Origin: Apostichopus japonicus
Lineage: Eukaryota; Echinodermata; Holothuroidea; Aspidochirotida; Stichopodidae
Assembly: GCF_037975245.1 (NCBI RefSeq)
Contig: NC_092569.1
Location: 14,402,501-14,464,500, forward strand
Reading direction: 5' to 3'
Length of the DNA stretch: 62,000 nt
This document shows positions 1 to 12,000 of this stretch, in pieces. Within the stretch, counting starts at the first letter, position 1. The number at the start of each line of letters is the position of its first letter. The notes beneath the pieces are model-generated. The model ran no database searches. It saw only the letters and a list, made by a program, of their open reading frames with translations, and was not told where the DNA came from. The position numbers were made by a program, and so were the translations under genes.

Positions 1-3000
1 AAGCATTGGACGATTGTCCAGTTAATCAAGAACCTTACATCCTTGGATTAATCAAATACTTACCGGATGTTGCATTGGTGAGTTTCAAGACATTTATACA
101 TTATCCGACAAGCCATTATCTAAATGAGTGTAAGATATCTGTTATACCTGTTATTGACCATTTGTTGCGTGTCAGTGCGGTGTGTCTTTGTACGGAGGGG
201 TGGGGTGTATGGATTAGAGGGACTAGTGAGGGAGTGGTGAAGGGGTTTTCCACTAACGATGGTCACACATGCGCCACACATATGAAAATCAATTAGATGG
301 TATTAATATTTTTTCTTCAAAATCACTGTGATATATCTTATTCTCAAAAGTAAAATATTCAATTTAATTAGTCCATAGTCTATTCATCCCTTAGACATAA
401 CGTCTACCAGGCGCAGAAGCAGGGGTGTGCTGGAGTGATTAATACCCACACCTATTTCAACCCAGACGAAAATAATTCTCAGTAGTTATTAGCAAACCCT
501 TGTGTTATATACCAAGTTAACAGATAAGAAGCGTATGAATACCTAACAATAATTGCACAATTTTGCGTCAAACGATCTGCTTTCTTTCTGACGAATGACC
601 TCACAATCTCGGGATCAAATCCCCTCATTGAGTCTGTTTAGGAGTGTTAGCTCAGTGGTTAACGCCGGTGCCTTTCAATCATAAGGTCCCGAGTTCGAGT
701 CACTCCAAGATTAATGTATGTCGTCCAGTTACAGAGTTGTTGACAATTGACAATTCATAATCATGGACGTTAAATATTGAATGTAAGAGACTGACTTCGG
801 TCAGCTTGCGGCTTTGATAAGCCAATGAGGCTTCTCCGCGAGTTCCTGCTTGCAGGAGGATCTAAAATACATACAAAACATACATTGTACTCGTATGCTA
901 GCATACATTCCTATCATATCATATTATACTCGGCCCCTGGATTTGTACTCAAAATTTATAACACACAGTTTCTCAAGCAAAATCAACATTAATGATATTA
1001 TCCGACGACTTTATCTACATCAACGTCAAGTTGATTTATAATCGGACACTCGAATTGTGGTTTAAATTAATACGATACAGCAATGTATACAATATAACTT
1101 CAAGATGACATGGGTATACCTAACGTTGTAAGCGGAATTGAGCTGAATTTGTGTTAGTGCTATACAATGCTACATACTTGCTGTGGGTCCGATCTCGTAT
1201 TCACATTCCAGCATAGTTCCATTATGCACTCTACTCGCCCTCGTAGGTTTGTACGCCGCCTATACTGGTACTCGGCGGGTCATATTGAAAATGTAATATA
1301 TTAGTTACTTCTGCAAGTCATATACCGTTGAAATCGTTACACAACGCTGCAAACTGGCCTTCATATTCACAATGACTCCCTTAAGCAGTAACTGGTCTCT
1401 CTCATATGATGAATTTTATTATCAAGTTTCTTCGACAGTATTCCCAAGATGGGCTAGTAACTATATTCGTCTAACAAAAAAAATTATTCGAACAGCTATA
1501 AACTCACGCTAAGTAATTGAAAAAAATCTCATCAGAGAGCACCGTTTCTGTAGTATAGGCGGGCAATATGCCATAAAAATGGTTTTGATAAACGATAATC
1601 GTCCTCTCCGATTTAATGAACAAGGGACTTTGCCAACAAGGTAGAAACTAAAAAAAAAATGAAAAAATAATATTTGTTTACTTATTATTAAAAGCAGTCA
1701 CGTATTATGTTTCCAGTTTGGTGCAACAAATACCTCAAAAAAGAGAGGGACATTACTAGAAAGCACTGACGCTTTGACCGTGAAATGGATGTGTTACTAC
1801 TTGTCAAATGTGAAAAGGAATAGAATGCTTCAATGACCGCAATCGCGGATTAGTGCTAGAGTAATGATAAGTTCGGTTATTAGTCATAACCCAAATCCGG
1901 GAAACTAAGGATGCGAACACATTTACCTCTCAAACTTCTATTAACCTTTCCATTCGCTTCAATCCCCTTCATCATCAAACAGCAAGGTGGTAACGACTGA
2001 TTAAACATCATGGAAGTAACTTAGATCTTGCGAAGTTCATTTAGAATGTTTTTAAAGTTAAAGATATCTAACATGCGAGAATATCCTATGCACACATCTA
2101 ATGATGTACAAATCTCTCATGCATATGTCCTTTCAAAACCTATTTTCTTCATGTATTTACAGGCGCTGCTAAACCGTTGTCATAAAAGAAGTTATTCACA
2201 TAGCGGATCGCACAGGGTGAGTTCCTTACTGAAAAAAACGTATTCCTCTTAAAACCATATTGGCCAACCAGTAGAACGCAATGGGGTGGGGTGTGGTGTA
2301 ATATGCAAATTTGTTTTCATAATCTGTGCAGTTGCATTTGAGATGCAAATTACTCTTCGATCACAAAAATCACATTTTACACGACTTTAGTGATAATTAT
2401 TTATATATTATATACATAATATATAATAATATACATCATACGTAACTTGCTTACTACCGGTATTATCTTTCCCAACCGTACAGAAGGAATTTGATTTTCG
2501 TTATCTGAGATGTACACAGGAAGAGCAAAGCAAGTTTCGTCTCCCAGGAGAAGCTATTGAGCCACTCATCGTTCTTAACGTAAGTAGACATATAAAGAGT
2601 GTTAGCTCGGTGTTGTAGCAGTGTTAGCTCAGTGGTTAACGCCGGTGCCTTTCAATCATAAGGTCCCGAGTTCGAGATTAATGTATGTCGTCCAGTTACA
2701 GAGCTGTTGACAATTGATACTTCACGATCATGGACGTTAAATATGAATCTAAGAGACTGACTTCGGTCAGCTTGCGGCTTTGATAAGCCAATGATGGCTT
2801 CTTCGCGAGTTCCTACTTGCAGGAGGATATAAAATACATACATATACATGCTTAAAACACATATCGAAAAGGTTGATACGTACACTGTGACGTCATGTTT
2901 TATTTGGCTCAGATCTTCCCATGACCTAACTTCCTCACCGTTGATGTTAATCTTGTTATATTTACTTCGGGAAATGAATAATATGGAAAATTAAACTAAT

Positions 3001-6000
3001 TATAATGAAATTGGAAATCATTCGATAAGGTCAATTGTGTAATTTTATTTCTTAAGAATATGGCTTATATTTATAACAATATTTCCCATTACAGTGTTTT
3101 ATATTATTGGGTCATGTTACAAAACGTAAAGAAATAATCCTTAGTTTTCGTGCTCCCAATTATCCACCATTTGTTAGCCGTTATTTTTCTTCAAAAAAAA
3201 AGGACATTCTGGGGCTGGCAGGGGGGGGGGGGCGAGGTACAACATGGTGAAACTCATAGCATCAGGGTATACAAGATTGGACATTCAGAGCAGATATTGA
3301 TCTAGAAATTTATTTTGACAACATCATCAAATTCATAGTCATATGATGAACCCAAGATGTTCAAAACAATTATTGATCAGCTCTTATTTGCAATGAAGGT
3401 GCTAGATTTCATGGTCATCCAAAATATAAACAATATAAATGAGTTCATTCACCGAATATCATCAAATCGTTCTGAACACAGAAAATACATATTCTTGATC
3501 TCTTTTATCATTAATTGCTCTATACCTCTATATAAAACTATAAACTTGAGGAAGGTTTTTTCCTTCTATTTTATCACAGACAATGGTGAAACATAACCGT
3601 ATTGATCTTCTCTCACACCCAGTCTGTGTTAATTACCTGCATATGAAATGGTAAGCTACAAGAAGCGATGTTAAAATTCGGTCATTTCATCCGAAACGTC
3701 ATCATTATCATCTTCAATTTCCTCTTCTGTTTTTCATTCTTCTCACCTTTCAAACTTCTTCAGATTTCTTTTTAATTAATGAAAGGTAATCATAGGTTAG
3801 AATTGACGACAAACTCTACTCTACATGCGTGGGTATTCCTCTGGGGTACATAAGGGGAAAGAAAAACATCATGTTTGTCCTTGAATCGAAAATAAATTGT
3901 AATAGAATTGCCTGAAAATATGTAAAAATTAATCAATTAAGAGGGAAGGACGACATAATTACGTAAAATTTATTTGAAATGTTATTTAAAAGGTTATAGT
4001 TATTATGCGCACGTACATTGCGTGACATTTACATGACGCATGACATATATTCCTGTTCGACCAGGCGCGTAGCCAAGGGGGGAGCCGCCCCCCCCCCCCC
4101 TTGAGCATATTTTTTATTTTAGTTTTTATGTTTTTATGATATCGCTAGTAATTTCAAAAGAGAAAATGCTAAGATGCAACTTAAAAAGCCTGGGAAGTTC
4201 CATTTCCAGCGATATGGGAGGCATTTACAGCCAAAATTTTCCCTTGTACGCTTCGCGCCAAATATGGTGGCGCTACGCTTAGATAGTTTGCAATGCCGTA
4301 TCTACGGCTCTGATAGTTTGCCTACATTGTCGCCCCTCCCTTGACAAATTCCTGGCTACGTGCCTGTGTCTGACATGTTACTCATAATACCATAAATTGT
4401 TTAGCTAGAAATACGTACCGTTGTGTTTTAACAATCATTATTATGTATTAGGTGTTCTTATGTTAATGTATATGTGATGTAGCCTACAGTATAACATCTC
4501 ACATGACACATCAAGGCGTACACTTTATCAGTCGGGAATGTAAACAATACAAGAGGAAGTCTTGGCCAAGTCGTTTGTAACAACTCTTTTCATTTGCAAC
4601 TGTACATGGCTCAGAGTCCGTTTCTGCCTACCACGAATGTGCTTCCCCCACACCAAATAAATATTGGAAAATAGCATTGAGAAAAAGAAAAGTACACTAT
4701 ATGCTGTTCTTATATGGTCTTTTTCTTCATATTGTTTCCTACAACAACAAACAACTTTTATTTCGAACTGTCGACTATTTTATTACTGAGTTTCGTCTGT
4801 GTACGCCACCTTTCGACTTTTTCTGACTTTTATTTCAACATTTTGACTTTCAATATATCCTGCAATAGATATGATGCGGGTATTTCAACTTAATCCTTGA
4901 TATTGGAAGTTGACATTTGATCTTTTATGGGAAATAGTGTTGATTTTGAAACTTTCCCGATCACTTTTCATGAAGTGTTAATTTCCTCTTGTTTGTTCCT
5001 TATAAAAAGCTCAGTTGACACAGTGTAGGTGGACTAATTTCGATGAAAGGTATCATTTACTGTTGGCCAAGCAAAAGCTATTAAACTGAAATGCAAAGGG
5101 GTCTCCAGGATCCTTAGTAAAATAATTTATTCGACATGGATACGCTATACGCTAGGGAAAAACCCCAATCTTCAACCCTAACTCCCCCCCCCCCCCCACA
5201 AGTTCATTATAATATTGTTCAACTATAAAAAAAAAATATATATATATATATATAAAGTATTGTATGCTAGCCTGGGTTAGCTCCATTAAATCATAGAATA
5301 AATAAGAGAAGAACGTTTATTGAGATTGTTTTTTATGTCATATAAAACAATAAATAGTCTCATTTGAACAGCAAAACGCTGTGTCGGTCATTTTTATCAA
5401 TTAAACATACGGATGTTTCCAACTTTCCTGAGCATGCGGTCGACCTTGTGTTGTGCACGTCAGTGATCAAACGTTGATATTTACCGAATGTCACTGATCC
5501 CCCATTGTATTACTTCTGCAAGTTGATGGGCTTTCATTTTTCTGATGAAACAATGAAAAGCTGCCATTACTGGAATGTCAGTTGGTACAGCTTGATGCCT
5601 CTTCGTCTATTATTTTATATTTATTTATATTCTATTTAAAATTAAATTATAATCCATGAACAATATATAGTTATAGCTTTAATCTGTCATTTATCAAAAC
5701 CTTTGTGTTTGGAAATTATAACTCTCTTGGATTTTATGATGAAATGCAATTGACGAAATAAAGGAGGTTGATGTAAAGGTAAAACGGTTTTCTTCAATTC
5801 TCAAAATTTCCTCGACCAGAAACCAGTGATATTCAAAACACCCAGTATGCCAGATTATTTTTACTTATTATTGTTATTTGCTACTTGTGACGTTCTTGTT
5901 CGTTGTATATTGTGAATATTTATTATCTTTAGTTGATATTTCATATAATTGAGTTATACATTCTGCTTCTTTGTTTGTGTTGATGTCTTATATTAGCCGT

Positions 6001-9000
6001 ATTACCTTCCCAACACCCTCCCTATCATTCGGGTATACATTACGTACACTTACGTACGTACGTTCGTCCGTTCGTTCGTTCGTTAATTTATACATCATAT
6101 TTCCCATATAGTCTTGATATAAGCCGTTTGTTTATTTCGACAGGCATACGTATGGTCGGTTTGTCCACGTGACCACCATGGGTGTTTATCTGTTGTTCGT
6201 GGCCTCCTTGACTGTCTTCATCTGGATAATCGATCCTCATCCTCTCCCTACATCCACACAGCAAACAAACAAAACCATCTCCAGCAGCGACGAGTTCCGT
6301 ATGTCTACAGCTTCTCCATTTCATCTTAGAGTGTCAGAGGTGAGAATCCAAGCAGAAAGAACGTGTTTTATGTAGAGAGGAACCAAAAGAGATTTTAACA
6401 GTTTCCTTCCCTTGTCCTCCCTTCACATATTTCCGACCCACCCCCTCCCCACCCCCTTCATCTCCCTCTCTCTTCCCCAATCTCCACCTTTAATTCTGAT
6501 ATGAAGAAAATGTACTGCAGTGCCTATAAATATAAGATCCGTTTAGATCATAATTTAGATTTCCTGTATGAAAGCAAATGTTTTTCGAAATATGTGTAAT
6601 GTTACAGTTATATTTAATGTAACAAGCCGCATTTAGACTGTTAGCTACCACTAGGTGGAATTCAACACTTGAAAGGATTTCCCCATCCATCCTTCCCATC
6701 GGCCCAACCCCTATCCTCGGCCCTTTACGACATGAAATTTGTAAATTATACGCCAATATTCTCAAATTAATTATGCATCCTAACTATTCTGATTTCGTTA
6801 AGTTTTACATTTTGCCATAAATTTTGAATTCTGTCAGAATAGAATATTTGATTTCTTATTACCCCTGAACTAGATTAAAATTTCCAGTTTTATGAATATG
6901 CATAGTTTTGCTTATATAAAGCATCCAATTATCCTCGCAAATATCCAATAGAAAATGTTCTTCTTTGTGACGCATACATGCCAAGGAATTGGAATCATCC
7001 TTTGTTCATAGAAATGCACGTTCCATCGGATATACTTTTAACATTATGCCTAACTGTGAACACATTTTTATTATAGTATGTAAAGATGTTAACGCACAAT
7101 TTGAATCGCAAAAAATAACTTGTAGATTAATCTATACGATTAAACTTTTTCCTTTCACATTTAATTCCTTCAACTAGTTTACAAAATTTCAAATGTTCAT
7201 CGTCTGGTTCATCGCAGTATTTTCAACGTTAAACATCTTAAAGGAAGTTGTACAATTTCTACATCAGGTAATTTAATATAATATTCATTTTTTTATATAT
7301 ATATATTTGAATTAGAAGAACGTGCAATATAAACTAGAAAAAAAAAACATTCGTCTTATATATGTCACATAGATTAGCAGCACCCACAAAGAGACAAAAA
7401 TGTTCTTTATTTGAGAGATATTAAAGACAAACGACATGTCAGGTAGTCGCCTTCCTGTCTTACGCGTGACGTAATATATAAATTCCCCTTAGTTACATGT
7501 TAATTTTATTTGCCCTGCTATTTTTCCAGCAAGTGAAAAATAATTGTTTGTATTTTTAATAATGTTGGTAGATTTAAGAGATGTTCAGAACTTTACTGGA
7601 TTATTCAGTTTAGTACATGAATGGTTAGAGTATCGCTCACTATGTCCTTTTTTGCAGATGGCTCTTTTTAGCTTCATCACCCCCCCCCCCACCCTTCCCT
7701 CTAAACAAACAAATGGAAAAGGTAAACAACCATTTTGAGAAAATGAAACTCAAAAACCTTATACCTACCATAACTGCATACATGTTTTATTGCATTTTGG
7801 TAATGTCCTCACAATACATACTTTGTGTGGTGTTATACCTTTATTAATTATGCAAAAACATGTATTTCTTTAATTTCGGGTAAGTTAGTAAATTTAGAGG
7901 GGGATGACCTCCTTATATGCAGCACCATTATGACACGAATTTCTTCAGGGAGACTACCGAACACATACATGGGTTATATGTTTCTCTCTCTACCTCTCTC
8001 CACTTATTTATCTCCATCTCTCTGTCTGCAGCGACAAAAGTACCTTACCGAATTTACCAACATCTTTGAGTGGGTTCTATACATTACATCCCTCACGTTT
8101 GTAGGGCCTTGTCTATTATCCTTCTCATTCGCCACACAGTGGCCCTGTGGTGCTGTAGCAGTGTTTCTCGCTTGGTTCAATTTTCTTCTATACTTACAGA
8201 GGTAAGTCAGTCATAATGTTATCCATACCATGATGAATGCACTAGATCAATGTTTCCCTAACTTTATCCCCCTCCCCACGAACCCCTGTGGATGTCAGAG
8301 TTGTCCACGAACCCACAACTTTTCGTACTCTAGTTTTGACGTTCAGAAAAGTCTCACGAACCCCCTGGGATGGACTCACGCAACCCTGGGGGTTCATGCA
8401 CCCCAGTTAGGGGACCCCTGCACTAGACTGTGAAAATAAATGCGAGGAAGACGGTAAGACTGGGACTTATGTACCTCGGTACCGCTGTCACCCCCTCTAT
8501 TACAGTTCAATCCTTTTCAAATATATGAGAACAGAAATAAAGATCTTTCTGTTGCCATAGTTTACATCTTGCTAATGAGATTGCGTTGACTTGTAATTGG
8601 CGGTACTTAAAGGATACCGTTAATATTACTTTACATCTTTCTATGTGTCTTTGAGATATTGGGGAGGTCTGACTTAACATGACGTGATCATCAAATTCAT
8701 ATTTCCATTATATTTTCTTATTGTCTGTATGGTTAATCTTATAATATGATATCAAGTGGTGTTTCACATTTGTTGATTGTTAAACATTTCCACCATTTTG
8801 AATCCATCACGTGACCAATTATTTCTCCCTTCATCCAATAAGATTCGATATCTTCGGTATTTACGTTGTGATGTTTCTGGAGATACTCAGGACGCTATGC
8901 CAAGTACTTGTGGTCTTCTCCATCCTCATCATAGCATTCGCCCTTACTTTCCACATCTTACTCCCTCATGAGGTAAGACCACTGCATATATATCTATACT

Positions 9001-12000
9001 CTATGGAGTGTTGGCTCAGTGGTTAACGCCGATGCCTCCAATCATAAGGTCCCCGGTGCGAGTCACTCCAAGATTAATGTATGTCGTCCAGTTACAGAGT
9101 TGTTGACAATTGGCAATTCATAATCATGGACGTTAGATATGAATGTAAGAGACTGACTTCGGTCAGCTTGCGGCTTTGATAAGCCAATGAGGCTTCTTAG
9201 CGAGTTCCTGCTTGCAGTAGGATCTAAAATACACTTGGCTTATTTTGAATTTGTTATCTCCATAGATTTCGCTTTTCGTTGTAAAATTTCGTTTTCTGAT
9301 ATATCTTACACATAACATATATATTGTAAACACAAAATGTTAACGATTACTTTATGTCAATGGTTAAATAATGAGCAAAAATAGATTGACACGAGTGTGC
9401 CAAGGAAATACATGGCCTGTGCATGAAGAAACCTCATAGGACAGTAGGCCTACCCATTACCCATTGAAATAGCTCAACTCCATAGGACGTTAGGCCTACC
9501 TATATTACCGAGTAATCTAGCCCACTCTTAGCCTCACACCCTTTACATCTTTCCTTACTAGGGCGACATGACACAAGGTGCCTTAGTTGTCAAATACACC
9601 ATAATTTCCATGTATAATGTATATATTGTATACCCCATAATTAGGTCTTACATTACATTAGAAGATTGAAACCAACCCCCTTCTTCAAGGTGTACAAACT
9701 TGATTTGTTGAATCCATGTTGTGTAAAGTGTACCCATCATGCAGCACACGTGGTCGATACTGAAGTCATTTTCATCATCCCCCAACCACCACCACCATTC
9801 ACCCCCCCCCCCATTCCCATCCAGTAGGCCTAGTCAACCAGATTATCCAATATAGAGGTAAAATGATATTTGTCTAAGGGCACTCCAAGTCAAGGGATCT
9901 CCGCCAACTCTTTCAGGCAAGCGGTGTTAAACTTTTATCATATTTATTTATTTCGTGTTGTGCCTGCAAAACGTAATAAGGACGAGGGTATAATTATGTA
10001 AAGTTCCCCCCCCCCCCCCACCACCTCTAAATGTTAATATTTACGTCATTGGTATCATGTCTTCCCCCATACAGGAAAACAACGCCCACAGTACACCGAT
10101 AGCTTCACTGCTAAGAGTGGGTATGCCCTTCCTCCTGGGTGAGCTGGATTTCGTCAATTCATTCATTGAACCGAGCACCGATAATGATCCTTTCACCTTA
10201 CCTTATCCGATTCTTACCTTCATCTTTCTGTTTGGGCTGGTGTTACTCTTACCAATACTCTTAATTAATCTCTTGGTAAGTAAACTTCATTTCGTTTTCT
10301 TTTTGTTCACTTTACTGTTCACCTTAAATCGTCTTCATTTTTTTTTTAATTTTCAAACTGTTGAACGTCCCTCATGTGATAGTTTTGTATAAATTTGTAA
10401 AATTAAGTTATCAAATAAATGTTAAGAAAAGTTAAATTCCATTTTTGGTTGTTGATGTTATGACCTAATATGATCGTTAATCTTTGACGTTCAAAATATC
10501 CTGATCTTTTCAAAGAAGAGCATAAAGTTGTCTTCTTTAAATCACCTCACTGGCACCAAGATATAAAAATCCAATTAAATGTCTTATTAATACTGTGACA
10601 ATAACATTCATGGCGACGGCTGAAAACTATCTCGCGCGGCAATATTTCGAGATGATTTGGGGGGGGGGGGGCAGTAGCATGCTTAAAAACAGTCCAATTG
10701 GGCCATATTATATACCAACACTTTTTACAGGGTCTACTTTTGACCCCCTTCCAAGACTTGCATAGAAACATGTCACAATGCCTATATGATTCTACCTTAC
10801 ATTAACCTAGATTTATACGATGCCCCTACAGTCTGTAAGTGGCATTCTGTCGAGTACACAAAATGCACAATGTTGTGCTTTGTTGAAACTAACAGTAAAC
10901 ATATGAACTACATTAAATACTTGTATCACATTTATATATAGGCTCTACAATGTTAGTGTATCACATTTTATGATCGCAACATTTTTTTATCTATTTTTTA
11001 TTATATTGCTCTACCTCACCAATGAACGAAAGTCCAATTCGAATCCACACAATTTGGTAACATATCCCTTTCTAATTATAAACTTTACGTGAGTAACGCA
11101 AATGTATAAATATGTTATTACATCTACAGGACACATGAAATTGTGCATCATATTCATCATCAACGACAGTAAAGTTAATGATAAATTAACCATCATTTAT
11201 TTACTCTCTTACAATATAGATTGGTTTGGCAGTCGGTGACATCGCATCGATGCAGCGGAACGCACAATTGAAACGACTGGCCATGCAAGTCGAACTGCAC
11301 TCTGATTTAGAACAAAAGTTACCCAATAGCATTCTGAAAGCAGGAGACAAAGAGAGGTATACAATACAGAGTAACTGTGCAAAGTTCTACCTTGTACAGG
11401 TGAGTAGCATTCAAGAAATTATACAAGGGTTCGACGAAAAGCGGTCTAGAATTCGGAACTAAAATGATTTAACACCCAGTCGTTTTGAGTGTGTTGCAAT
11501 AACCGTTCTTAAAGAATGGAACTTCATTCATTCATTATTGACAATTTTCATTTTATACTTTACGACTATAGTTGCAGGGATTGAATTGTCATGAAGTCAC
11601 TTCACGAAGAAGAGAAACGTTATACATTAGGTTAAGCGGGCTGCACACTGTCAGAGAGAACTCTATCCGACTCAAAACGACTTTGTGTCCAATTTTGGGA
11701 TAGTCGCCAAGTCCCGTCATCGTACAGCTAATCCCCCACCCACCCACCCACCAACTCACCCACATACACACACGCAAACACACAAATTACCCTAAACTAC
11801 CGTGTTCAGTAAAAGACTGGTGCACATTTGGACGAATTACAAACTTCCTTTGTAAATAGTAGCATTGCTTGAAAAATGGGTACACTACACGACAGTCGCG
11901 ATTGGCAATCTACAAAACGATACATGTTGCCTTCCTCCATATCGCCCCCTCCCCGCCCGACTGAAGCCGACGCGACATCAAACTGGCTGCATTTTAGGTC

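Larger units (their letters stand above)
3..3650 (+). other. TRPA1: TRPA1 electrophile-sensing region (pre-S1)
   Basis: The four short exons 1-77, 2163-2216, 2484-2579 and 3580-3650 encode the cytosolic segment just before S1. Aligned by eye to human TRPA1, the cysteines at codons 15-17 (CP context), 2178-2180 (LLNRC) and 2511-2513 (YLRC) fall at the positions of human C621, C641 and C665. The lysine at 3646-3648 (MKW) falls at K710. These are the human residues known to react with electrophilic irritants. Human C633 is replaced by Val here (LPDV), and C651 has no obvious counterpart. Conservation of the reactive set suggests the channel can be opened covalently; this is inference. Confidence 0.75.
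3651..6143 (+). other. TRPA1 intron with MITE and simple repeats
   Basis: It holds the MITE 4062-4366, a C run near 5186, a TA run near 5235 and the microsatellite at 6044. No exon candidate was seen; the S1 exon joins directly (TG|G, Trp). Confidence 0.75.

Noticed and set aside
6-296. Open frame of 96 codons at the left edge
   Set aside because: Only bases 1-77 are coding (TRPA1 exon); a clear GTGAGT donor follows at 78 and the rest is intron.
643-710. Possible genuine tRNA gene
   Set aside because: The tRNA-like head is followed by a conserved body repeated at 2620 and 9005, so it is a SINE.
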